Shown here: one piece after another, positions 25,672-33,583 of the stretch | Layout of the letters: each line of letters begins with the position of its first letter | Numbering within the stretch: position 1 is the first letter of the stretch | Assembly: GCF_035974275.1 (NCBI RefSeq) | Contig: NZ_CP142422.1 | Location: forward strand, 1,488,001 to 1,552,000 | Source of the DNA: Chryseobacterium sp. MYb264 | GTDB taxonomy: Bacteria; Bacteroidota; Bacteroidia; Flavobacteriales; Weeksellaceae | Length of the DNA stretch: 64,000 nt | Direction of reading: 5' to 3' | Program-made: the position numbers and the translations under genes | The notes under the pieces: generated by a model | Database searches by the model: none | Seen by the model: the letters and a program-made list of their open reading frames with translations, nothing else | What the model was told of the DNA's origin: nothing

Positions 25672-27087
25672 TTAAGGTTGATAAAGTTTCGCAATATCCA
25701 GTTCTTGAGTCGATCTCATCAACTCAATTCCCGCTCTTCTCTGGTTGAAGACCGCATTTTGATATTCCAATTCGGAAATTTCAAGATCATTTTCAGCATC
25801 GATAAGTTGGGAAGACTTGCTCATCCCGTATCTGAATTCTTTTTCGGCCTGTATCAATGCATTTTTTGCCAACTCTTTTTCCTTTGATTTTAAAGCAATC
25901 TGAGCGGTGGCAATATCATAATTCGTTTGATTATTGGCTAGATTCAGGGTTAGTTTTTTCAGCGCATCTTCTTTTTGATTCTGAAGCATTTCTTTCCCGA
26001 TTTTAGCGGTTTCTTCGGCATGTTTTCCTTCATTTCCATCAAAGATTTCCCATTTGAAACCTACTCCGGCAGTAATTAAAGGAAAAATATTGATATTTGT
26101 GGGTCGCCAGTCCAGTTTCGCTCCACCATATCCCAACTGGGGAATCGCAGGAATTACATTTTCCGACGTTTTAATGCGGCTTCCGTACAAACCAATGTAG
26201 TAAGCAGAAGCCATCAACTGAACTTTGGGGATTATCCACGTTCTTTCCGCTTTTATTTTATAATCGGCAGCAACAATTCCGTGTTCCAACGCACGAATCT
26301 CTGCTCTTTGTTCGATGCCTTTTTCGGGAGCTAATAATTCCACAGGCTCTAACACTGGTTCAATTAATCGTAATCGTTCCTTATTGATTCCCGTTAAAAT
26401 ATAAAGCTGCGTTAAGAGTAATTCTTTTTTGCCCTCATATTCCACCACTTTTGCATTGAGTGTGGCCTGAGCAAGTTCTATTTTTTTATGGTCATAAGGT
26501 GTAATTAATCCGTAACCTAACGCCTTATCGGCTGTTTTCCGATTAATATCTAATCTTTTCGTACTTTCATCCAACACCTTTTTTGACTGATGAATCAAAG
26601 CCAGCTGATCGTATGCTTTTGAAATCGCTGCTATGACCTCATCCTTTGTTTTTTCGAGCAGTATACTTTCTGATAACTTCTTTTCCTCAATCGCTTTCTT
26701 CAAATATTTCACCTTTCCACCGGAATAGACCACCATTTTGGCATCCGCTTTGGCAATACCCGAAAAGCCTGAAACATTAAGATTATTATTAAAACTTCCT
26801 TCCGGAATTCTGATAAATGGGGTTAAATTAATTTCAGGAGAAGTAAGACGAGCCGTAGCATTAAGATATCCTGCCTGTCCGCTCATTTCCAACGTAGGAA
26901 GAAAAATATCCTTCAGTTTATGCTCATCAAGATCGGTGAGTTTATTTTGGGTCAGCTGCATTTTAAGATCGGAATCCCGCACCACTGCACTATCCAGTAA
27001 TTCTCTGAAATCAGGCGCAGACTGAGCCCAGCCCAATACCGGAAGTGTCAAAAAACTAAACGTAAAAATCAATAGATTGCTTTTCAT
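25672..27087 (-). CDS. TolC family outer-membrane efflux protein
   Basis: The 471-residue product has a signal peptide ending 'VLGWAQ' and the two-fold TolC repeat: long helices around residues 120-215 and 340-450 ('SKAYDQLALIHQSKKVLDES', 'EKEFRYGMSKSSQLIDAEND', 'LEYQNAVFNQRRAGIELMRS'). It forms the outer-membrane exit duct for the adaptor and permease genes downstream. A TATATTTG -7-like box lies on the minus strand at 27110-27103, shortly upstream of the start. The gap 27088-27281 holds no gene. Confidence 0.93.
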   Translation of the reverse strand: MKSNLLIFTFSFLTLPVLGWAQSAPDFRELLDSAVVRDSDLKMQLTQNKLTDLDEHKLKDIFLPTLEMSGQAGYLNATARLTSPEINLTPFIRIPEGSFNNNLNVSGFSGIAKADAKMVVYSGGKVKYLKKAIEEKKLSESILLEKTKDEVIAAISKAYDQLALIHQSKKVLDESTKRLDINRKTADKALGYGLITPYDHKKIELAQATLNAKVVEYEGKKELLLTQLYILTGINKERLRLIEPVLEPVELLAPEKGIEQRAEIRALEHGIVAADYKIKAERTWIIPKVQLMASAYYIGLYGSRIKTSENVIPAIPQLGYGGAKLDWRPTNINIFPLITAGVGFKWEIFDGNEGKHAEETAKIGKEMLQNQKEDALKKLTLNLANNQTNYDIATAQIALKSKEKELAKNALIQAEKEFRYGMSKSSQLIDAENDLEISELEYQNAVFNQRRAGIELMRSTQELDIAKLYQP

Positions 27088-27281
27088 GGTTCATGTTTCT
27101 AACAAATATAATGCAAAAAACGATGTAAAACCATAAGAAATTCCCACAATAGAGTGAATTTAAAAAGAGTTTAAGTCCCGTTTAATAGAAAACCTTTATT
27201 GATGATAGTTTTAGCGGAATTGTTTAACTGAAATTTAAGTTTTGTTTTAATTGAAAATTTTGTTAATCTCTACCCTCTTGG

Positions 27282-29441
27282 CTAGTCCAGTTTTGTTCCT
27301 TGTTTTTCCCACATCATTTTATAGATAGAATCTCTTGAGATTAACTCTTGGTGTCCACCCTTTTCTATAATCTGCCCTTCTTTCATTACCAAAATGGTAT
27401 CAGAATTAATAATAGTACTCAAACGGTGCGCAATAACAATCATTGTTTTTCCTTGACTTCTAAATTCCTGTAATGTATTTTGAATAACCATCTCTGATTC
27501 TGTATCCAATGAAGAAGTGGCTTCATCTAAAATTAATATTTCAGGGTTTTTGTATAAGGCTCTGGCAATGGCAATCCTTTGTTTTTGACCTCCAGAAAGC
27601 AAAGCTCCGTTTTCTCCTAGGTACGTTTGAAATCCATTAGGTAATTTTTCTACGAAACGTAATATTCCCAAATTTTTAGTAATATTTAGAATTCTCTGTA
27701 TATCGGGAAAATCTTCACCTAATGCTATATTTTCGATCACATTTCCGGAAAACAAATCTATCTGCTGCGGAACTACAGATACTAAATTTCTTAAAGAATG
27801 ATTAGAAATATAGTGGCTGTCATAATCTCCAATCATAATTCTTCCTGTTTTAAGTGGGTATAAATTTTGAACCAAGGAAGCTAATGTACTTTTGCCACTA
27901 CCACTTTCTCCAACAATAGCAGTTGTCTCTCCCTTTTTTATAATACAATTAAAATTCGTAAATACTTCGGTTCTGCTACCATAACTAAAACTTACTTCTT
28001 TAAACTGAATGTCTCCAATATTTTCTTTTATTAATTCTAATTTATCTGCACTCTCCTCACGTTCCAGATCCATGATTTCGAAAAGACGGTCGGCAGCTAT
28101 TAGTGCATTCTGAATAGTTTTATTCATCCCGATTAATTGTGATACAGGATTGGTGAAATATCCAATCAAAGCATAGAAAGACAATAATTCTCCAGGGGTT
28201 ATGATTCTATCAATCACATATCCTGAGCCCGCCCAAAGTAGTACAATCGTAAAAATTCTGGATAAAAATTCGGATGAATTGCCTGAAAATAAGGCATTCT
28301 TTACAGAAGCGTAAATTGTTTTTAACAATTTGGAAAAAGCATTGTCTGTTTTATTATTAGCAAAAGTTTCTACGCCAAATTGTTTAATCGTTTTTACGGA
28401 AGTGATGGATTCCACCAAATGAGATTCTAGTTCTGCACTTTGCTCCATCAATTGTCTTTCTACTTTTTTATTCAATTTATTGGTAATCCAATATACTAAA
28501 AAATAGAAAGGAATTACTAATGCTGTAATTAATGCCAACTTCCAGTAATAGGTAAACATTAACGCAAATGAAAAAATAATGATAAATAGATTTACAAAAA
28601 TCTGTATGGAAACATCATTTATAAAGGTTCTTATTTTGACAGCATCATTTACTCTTGAGATAATTTCTCCGACTTTCATGGTATCAAAAAAACGTTGAGG
28701 AAGTTTTAGTAAATGTTTATAATAACCGAGAATAAGATGCTTATCCATTTTTTGCCCCGTTTGTAAAACTAAAACACTTTTCATGGCTCCAATAAAAATT
28801 TGAAACAACAGTATGACTATCATTCCAACTGAAAGTAAGTTGAGCAACCGCTTATTACCGTCTATCAGAACATAATCTGTTATTTTTTCTATATAAATTG
28901 AGGTTGATAATCCCAAAATAGTATACACCAAAGCACCTAACAAGGCTTGAATTAAAATACTCTTATGTGGCCGAACCAAGTTCCAGAATCTTTTATAAAG
29001 GCTTGTTTTTTCATTTCTTTGTTCAAAATACTCATTAGGTTCTAATAGGATTAGAACCCCTGTCCATATTTTTGAAAACTCTTCTGTTTTGTATTCCTCC
29101 AGCTTCCCTCTGGCGGGATCCATTACTGTAATTTTATCCTTTGTGACTTTATAAATGACCACGTAATGATGCATTTGTCCGTTAACAATAATATGAGCTA
29201 TAGCAGGAAGTGGAAGCTCTGGTAGAGCATCAATACCACCTTTTACTCCTTTTGCATTGAAGCCCATTTGTTCTAAACCTTGTATTAAACCTAAAACATT
29301 GGTTCCTCTTGTATCGGTATGGCAAATTTGTCTGATTTTTGCAATTGGCATTTTTAATCCATAATGGATCGCAACAGAGGCAAGACAAGCAGCACCACAA
29401 TCTTTAATGTCATGCTGTTTAATCAATATATCCTTTTTCAT
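27282..29441 (-). CDS. Peptidase-containing ABC exporter (PCAT, C39 family)
   Basis: The 719-residue product is a fused leader peptidase, transmembrane and ATPase transporter. The C39 domain (about 1-140) keeps catalytic Cys15 in 'HDIKDCGAACL', Gln9, His92 in 'HHYVVIY' and Asp108 in 'VMDPARG'. Six helices span about 155-430. The ATPase has Walker A 'GESGSGKST' (about 512), signature 'LLSGGQKQR' (about 615) and Walker B 'ILILDEATSSLD'. Such exporters cut leaders after a double glycine and pass the peptide outward. With the adaptor gene 59 bases upstream and GG-leader peptide genes at 30904-31209 on the same strand, it is their exporter; the GG-leader RiPP precursor at 33398 may also use it. 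Confidence 0.96.
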   Translation of the reverse strand: MKKDILIKQHDIKDCGAACLASVAIHYGLKMPIAKIRQICHTDTRGTNVLGLIQGLEQMGFNAKGVKGGIDALPELPLPAIAHIIVNGQMHHYVVIYKVTKDKITVMDPARGKLEEYKTEEFSKIWTGVLILLEPNEYFEQRNEKTSLYKRFWNLVRPHKSILIQALLGALVYTILGLSTSIYIEKITDYVLIDGNKRLLNLLSVGMIVILLFQIFIGAMKSVLVLQTGQKMDKHLILGYYKHLLKLPQRFFDTMKVGEIISRVNDAVKIRTFINDVSIQIFVNLFIIIFSFALMFTYYWKLALITALVIPFYFLVYWITNKLNKKVERQLMEQSAELESHLVESITSVKTIKQFGVETFANNKTDNAFSKLLKTIYASVKNALFSGNSSEFLSRIFTIVLLWAGSGYVIDRIITPGELLSFYALIGYFTNPVSQLIGMNKTIQNALIAADRLFEIMDLEREESADKLELIKENIGDIQFKEVSFSYGSRTEVFTNFNCIIKKGETTAIVGESGSGKSTLASLVQNLYPLKTGRIMIGDYDSHYISNHSLRNLVSVVPQQIDLFSGNVIENIALGEDFPDIQRILNITKNLGILRFVEKLPNGFQTYLGENGALLSGGQKQRIAIARALYKNPEILILDEATSSLDTESEMVIQNTLQEFRSQGKTMIVIAHRLSTIINSDTILVMKEGQIIEKGGHQELISRDSIYKMMWEKQGTKLD

Positions 29442-29500
29442 TTGTGTGTTAAAACTTTGAAATTATCGTAAAAGTTTTCATGGTAATTATGGGTAAAGAT

Positions 29501-30583
29501 TTATTTTAATTTGGGGTTGAACCAATCGTCAACACGGTCAAATAACAATTGCCATAATGTGCGGTCAAGCAAATGAAAACGTGCTGTAAAAGTCATTCCC
29601 TTATCTATTTCTCCTTTATACCCGTTTTTCAATTGCAAATAGTTTTTATCCATTTTACAAAGAACTCTAAAGGAAGCTTCTCCAGATTGTTCATTAATTT
29701 TAATATTCTGATCGATCTCAGAAACTTTGCCTTTCAATAATCCCCATTGATTATAATTATAGGTATCGATTTGGTATTTTACATTTTGTCCGACATGGAT
29801 AAAACCAATGTCTTTAGGGGAAACTAAACATTCAGCAATTAATGAAACTTCCGGAGAAATTTCTCCTATATTTTGTCCCTGTGTTAAAAAGTTATTTTTC
29901 TGTATTCCGGAAAAATTTACAAGTCTCCCTGAAATGGGAGCTGTTATGATATAATTTTTTTGTTCTTGATTAATACGCTGAACTTCTGAACCTAAAGAGC
30001 GGATTTGTCTTTCTACCTCTCTTTTTTGAGTTTGCCACTGAGCAATTTGTTGCTCTCTTACTCCGGCAATTTGGTTTTTAAGCCCTTGAAGATTGTAGTA
30101 AAATTTATCATATTCTGCTTTAGGGATTACTCCCTGATTAAAAAGTGTTGCGGCTCTATCAAAGTCTTTTTGCGCTAAAGACAATTGTGTTTGTACTTGT
30201 GCAATTCTTTCCTGCATGGCGGACAGTTCTCGTTGATATTGTCCGGTTTGTAATCCCGAAACTTGTGCTCTCGTTAATTTACTGAGATCCTGCAACTGTG
30301 CTGAATAGTCTGAACTTTGACTGTTTTGAAGATTTTTCTGTGTATCCAGCTGTTCTGCTGTGACAATAAGCAAGGTATCTCCTTGTCTGATTTCCTGATT
30401 ATTCTTTTCTAGTTTGTTATAAATAACTCTTCCTGAAACGATAGCAGAAATTTTTGTATTCTCCTGGACAGATCGTATAACGCCTCTTGAAGAAGAAGAA
30501 ATAGGAACTTTTGTGATCGGTAAAATGCATAGGAAAACAACTACAAGAACTAATATTCCTATATAAATTGATTTTTTGAACAT
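29501..30583 (-). CDS. HlyD-family adaptor of the peptide exporter
   Basis: The 360-residue product has one N-terminal transmembrane helix (about 5-25), a lipoyl half-domain ('ISAIVSGRVIYNKLEKNNQEIRQG' region, about 47-75), a long coiled coil (about 80-215, Gln-rich) and a C-terminal beta-barrel ('FIHVGQNVKYQIDTYNY'). This is the membrane-fusion partner that joins the PCAT to an outer-membrane channel. No dedicated TolC gene is in this operon; the TolC at 25672 or another copy could serve. It lies between the small peptide genes and the PCAT gene on one strand. Confidence 0.94.
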   Translation of the reverse strand: MFKKSIYIGILVLVVVFLCILPITKVPISSSSRGVIRSVQENTKISAIVSGRVIYNKLEKNNQEIRQGDTLLIVTAEQLDTQKNLQNSQSSDYSAQLQDLSKLTRAQVSGLQTGQYQRELSAMQERIAQVQTQLSLAQKDFDRAATLFNQGVIPKAEYDKFYYNLQGLKNQIAGVREQQIAQWQTQKREVERQIRSLGSEVQRINQEQKNYIITAPISGRLVNFSGIQKNNFLTQGQNIGEISPEVSLIAECLVSPKDIGFIHVGQNVKYQIDTYNYNQWGLLKGKVSEIDQNIKINEQSGEASFRVLCKMDKNYLQLKNGYKGEIDKGMTFTARFHLLDRTLWQLLFDRVDDWFNPKLK

Positions 30584-30733
30584 TGAAAATTTGAGATTTA
30601 ACTATAAGAAAAGTTTATTATAATTTTGATAAGCCTAAGCTTATGCTGTGACTAAAATATTACTTTAACATCCTATTATAGCGAGTAATATTAAAAGTAA
30701 ATTATTTTTATTAAATTATAAATATAAAATTAC

Positions 30734-30758
30734 AGGAAGAAGAAAAATACTACTTCCT
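30734..30758 (-). terminator. Weak intercistronic hairpin between peptide genes and exporter genes
   Basis: A 6-bp stem (aggaag 30734-30739 with cttcct 30753-30758) is followed on the minus strand by 'gtaattttatattt'. It lies in the 198-base gap between the last small peptide gene and the adaptor gene and could lower exporter expression relative to the peptides. The rest of the gap is AT-rich without a gene. Confidence 0.35.
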
Positions 30759-30781
30759 ATAATTATAATATGTATTTGTTT

Positions 30782-30892
30782 TTAGTTTAATAAATAAAAT
30801 AATGCCTTGCCAATAACTTTTCCACAAATAAGAATGAAAATAAAACTTAATATACAAGCCACTATGATACTTACTTTTTTAGAAAAAACCAT
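30782..30892 (-). CDS. 36-residue hydrophobic peptide, third member of the bacteriocin gene trio
   Basis: The product starts 'MVFSKKVSIIVACILSFIFI' and has one predicted membrane segment and no double-glycine leader. Its end, 'CGKVIGKALFYLLN', resembles the end of the peptide encoded at 31048-31209 ('GGKEIGKAAYYLTH'), and both contain GxxxG. It begins 11 bases after the preceding peptide gene. It could be an immunity peptide that mimics the bacteriocin, a leaderless third peptide, or a chance frame; the operon position argues for the first two. Confidence 0.55.
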   Translation of the reverse strand: MVFSKKVSIIVACILSFIFILICGKVIGKALFYLLN

Positions 30893-30903
30893 ATAATTAA
30901 AAT

Positions 30904-31035
30904 TTACTTTTTTGAATGTTCATATTGTGTCTCTTTATATCCTACATATATGCCTAGCATTAATGCAAAAACTAAGAGACCACCACCGTTTATATCTTTC
31001 TGCTCTTGTAAAGTTAATTCTTTTATATTTTTCAT
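30904..31035 (-). CDS. Double-glycine leader peptide, putative bacteriocin component B
   Basis: The 43-residue product has a leader 'MKNIKELTLQEQKDINGGG' with the hydrophobic spacing (L7, L9, I15) and terminal glycines recognised by C39 peptidases. The remaining 24 residues are a hydrophobic stretch with GxxxG ('GIYVG') and a charged tail 'YKETQYEHSKK'. It lies 12 bases after the next upstream peptide gene and on the same strand as the PCAT and adaptor genes, which supports secretion through them. Paired GxxxG peptides are characteristic of class IIb bacteriocins, so I infer a two-peptide pore former. Confidence 0.75.
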   Translation of the reverse strand: MKNIKELTLQEQKDINGGGLLVFALMLGIYVGYKETQYEHSKK

Positions 31036-31047
31036 AATTAAAAAAAA

Positions 31048-31209
31048 TTAATGAGTTAGGTAATAAGCGGCTTTTCCAATTTCTTTTCCACCATAATAAA
31101 CGGCTGCTGTCACTGTAGCTATGCCCATGATTAATGGTAAAATACCTCCCTCTGTTTCTTGTAATTCCTTATTGTTCAGTTCTTGAACATTTAATTTTTT
31201 TAGATTCAT
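31048..31209 (-). CDS. Double-glycine leader peptide, putative bacteriocin component A
   Basis: The 53-residue product has a leader 'LNVQELNNKELQETEGG' (glycines 21-22) of the lactobin/cerein 7B kind, then a 31-residue hydrophobic core beginning 'ILPLIMGIATVTAAVYY' and holding GxxxG ('GKEIG'). It is the first gene of the minus-strand run of three peptides, adaptor and PCAT. Two histidine- or lysine-ended cores with GxxxG suggest helices that pair in the target membrane. Expected to be cleaved and exported by the PCAT. Confidence 0.8.
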   Translation of the reverse strand: MNLKKLNVQELNNKELQETEGGILPLIMGIATVTAAVYYGGKEIGKAAYYLTH

Positions 31210-31315
31210 ATCTATATTATTTTAAAAATTAATATTTTTTTTGCCATACAATCCCTGGCATGGGTTTTTGCTGATCAGCGAGCGTTATATTTATATTTTC
31301 TGCACTGTACACATA

Positions 31316-31352
31316 CAAAAAATAAAACATTTGTGTTTTTATCTGAAGCAAA
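31316..31352 (-). promoter_or_regulatory. Tentative promoter of the peptide/exporter operon
   Basis: On the minus strand TTTG (31352-31349), 24 bases, then TATTTTTTG (31324-31316) approximates the Bacteroidetes consensus with one extra base in each interval. It would give a 5' leader of about 100 bases containing a small TGCCA...TGGCA hairpin. The gap 31210-31479 has no other feature I can support. Confidence 0.35.
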
Positions 31353-31479
31353 CTTAAATCAGAAATTGACAGAAAAAAAACAATACTTAGACGGATTTAT
31401 AAATTCAGAATATATATTTATAAAACCTTTCAAGATTAAAATTCTGAAATTCAATTATTTAGAATAAACAAACAGTAAA

Positions 31480-33198
31480 CTATAGTAAATTTGATTTTTC
31501 GATTTCCTTAATATAAATAGAGGGTGTAGTTTCGGTTTTTTTCTTAAATGCAATTGAAAATGCTTGTACATTATTATAACCAATCTCCTCTGCAATAGCT
31601 GGCAATTTATAAGATCGAAATTTTTTATCTTGAACAAGTCGTTCCAAAACGTAGTCAATCCGTAAATCATTAAGATAAGAAGTGAAATTTTTACCTTTAT
31701 GATTATTAATAGTCTCGGATAAATAGGCCGTATTTGTCTTTATATTTTTTGCCAAACTAGCTAAAGTAATACCATTTTTTAAAAAGAGTTGTTTATTTTC
31801 AAAAGTATCTAGTCCATTCAAAATAAACTTAGTAACATCATCCGGAACCGTTTTGGTTGTTTTGTTTTCTATTTCCTCGACAGGCACAGGTATTTGAGAC
31901 TCAATAATTTCTTTATTGATGGTAGATTCAATATTTCTTTTTTCAATACGTTGAATTAGTTCTTGAGCTATTTTTCGGTGTTTGCTTGCTGTTTTCTTCG
32001 CTTTATAATAAAGAGTTAAAATTAATAGAAGGACTAAAATTAAGACACCAATAGAAATATATAATATTCTTTTTCTATTTTTTAAATCTCTGATAATATT
32101 TTCTTTTTCTTGTAGAAGATTGGGAGTATCATACTTTTTAGGCAATTCTGTAGAAAGATATTGAAACTGGTCATCAAGTTTTTTATCTACTTTTAGAAAA
32201 CGATCGATATAATACAATTGTTTTTCTTTATCATTTTTTTCTTTGTAATAATCTATAAGATAAGTGTATACTTCGCGGAGCTCGGGAAAGGTGATATTAG
32301 TTTTTTGTACATTAAAATCTAATTTAATATAGGCTTCAGCCGCTTTTTGGGAGTTCTTTAAGCCTTCATAAGATTTACCAATATTTAATAAACAATAATC
32401 TGCATTTTGATCACTGATTTTGGAATAGTAAGCATTAGCTATAGAAAAATTTTTAATTGCGGATTTATAGTTTTTTAACTTTAAATTATAAGCTCCTGTG
32501 TAATATATATATTGGTTGAAAACATATTTATTTTTATCTGCCAATTGAGATTTTTTCCCTTCATTTATAAGAATATTTGCAGAATCAATTTTATTTAGTT
32601 CAATATAACAGTAAATTAGACTAATCCGCATCTGATTATGTTGCGATTCATCAGTAAAACTTCTTTCATTATACAGATAATATCTGAATGTTTTAGCTGC
32701 TTCTGCATTTTTACCTATATAACTATTTATATATGCTATATTCATATTTGCATATGCTGTAAGCTTTTTGTCTTTTTGCAGCTTTGCATATTGTAATCCT
32801 AAAATATAATTATCCAAAGCAAGCTTTAAGTTATCATATTTGTAATAAAGATTACCTTTCATTAAATATGTTTGAGAAGGATATATTGTTCCTTTTAAAT
32901 TTCTTGTAACTACAGTTGTACTATCTAAGTATTTTAGTGCATTAGAAAAATCTTCATTAAAATGAGTAAGAACATAGCCGTCAGCTATTGCTAGATTATT
33001 GTTTTCTTTTTTAGCCTTTTGCAGATAATATTGAGCTATAACCTTAGCATTATCGACTTTAATATTATCATTGTAATTATAAAATTTGTTTTTTAGCTCT
33101 TTATAATTAAATGCTCTTAAACTATCAACTTGTTTATTTTGTGAATAAAATAAATTGCTAAATAATATGATTAAAAGTAAGTATATAGATTTCATCAT
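31480..33198 (-). CDS. Membrane-anchored TPR-AraC family transcriptional regulator
   Basis: The 572-residue product has a signal peptide ending 'NLFYSQ', a TPR-like helical repeat domain (about 55-350), a transmembrane helix (about 377-396, 'ILYISIGVLILVLLLILTLYY'-type), a linker and a C-terminal AraC DNA-binding domain (about 475-570) with 'LPAIAEEIGYNNVQAFSIAF' as the second helix-turn-helix. Such proteins sense a periplasmic signal and act on DNA at the membrane. It lies between the bacteriocin export operon (same strand) and the divergent RiPP operon, so it is the obvious candidate regulator for both. A start one codon later (33195) is equally possible. Confidence 0.92.
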   Translation of the reverse strand: MMKSIYLLLIILFSNLFYSQNKQVDSLRAFNYKELKNKFYNYNDNIKVDNAKVIAQYYLQKAKKENNNLAIADGYVLTHFNEDFSNALKYLDSTTVVTRNLKGTIYPSQTYLMKGNLYYKYDNLKLALDNYILGLQYAKLQKDKKLTAYANMNIAYINSYIGKNAEAAKTFRYYLYNERSFTDESQHNQMRISLIYCYIELNKIDSANILINEGKKSQLADKNKYVFNQYIYYTGAYNLKLKNYKSAIKNFSIANAYYSKISDQNADYCLLNIGKSYEGLKNSQKAAEAYIKLDFNVQKTNITFPELREVYTYLIDYYKEKNDKEKQLYYIDRFLKVDKKLDDQFQYLSTELPKKYDTPNLLQEKENIIRDLKNRKRILYISIGVLILVLLLILTLYYKAKKTASKHRKIAQELIQRIEKRNIESTINKEIIESQIPVPVEEIENKTTKTVPDDVTKFILNGLDTFENKQLFLKNGITLASLAKNIKTNTAYLSETINNHKGKNFTSYLNDLRIDYVLERLVQDKKFRSYKLPAIAEEIGYNNVQAFSIAFKKKTETTPSIYIKEIEKSNLL

Positions 33199-33213
33199 TT
33201 TGGAAATTCATTA

Positions 33214-33221
33214 CAAAAATA
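33214..33221 (-). promoter_or_regulatory. Candidate -7 box of the AraC-family regulator gene
   Basis: The minus strand reads TATTTTTG, a match to TAnnTTTG, ending 15 bases before the start codon. The -33 region is poor. The 196-base divergent gap up to the RiPP precursor is very AT-rich; I found no clean plus-strand promoter in it (TTTCTTTG at 33364-33371 is one base off a -7 box). Confidence 0.4.
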
Positions 33222-33397
33222 GGGTTTTCATAATTAAAAAAGATGTGAAACAAGAATAAACAAAAAAAACATTAACATCTACATTTTCAAAACATTACAT
33301 CATTTTCCATATATACATTTATAAATCTAAAAATATAATTCTATTTAGTTTTATAAAATTTACTTTCTTTGTAAGATAAATTTTAATATTATTAATG

Positions 33398-33571
33398 ATG
33401 AAAAAACAAAATCAAAGTGAAAAAAAATTGTCGTTAAAAAAAGTTCAATTAATGAAGCTTAATGCTATGAAAACGATTACTGGAGGTGGCGGGAATCAAG
33501 CGGGAATTAATATGAACGGAAATGATGACCCAAATCTTCCTACTCCTTTTCAAACAGCTAGTAGTAAGTAA
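33398..33571 (+). CDS. RiPP precursor with class I lanthipeptide-type leader, no cysteine
   Basis: The 57-residue product (58 if the adjacent ATG at 33395 is used) has a leader with 'KKLSLKKVQLMKLNAMKTIT', the KLxLKKxxxxxLN signature of Bacteroidetes lanthipeptide leaders, followed by four glycines. The core after the glycines, starting 'NQAGINMNGNDDPNLP' and ending 'TPFQTASSK', has Thr/Ser for dehydration and three prolines, but no Cys, so lanthionine rings cannot form. Twelve bases downstream begins a prolyl oligopeptidase gene, then the two LanB halves. The GG site fits cleavage by the C39 exporter at 27282. Confidence 0.85.
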   Translation: MKKQNQSEKKLSLKKVQLMKLNAMKTITGGGGNQAGINMNGNDDPNLPTPFQTASSK

Positions 33572-33583
33572 TTCTTAAGACTA

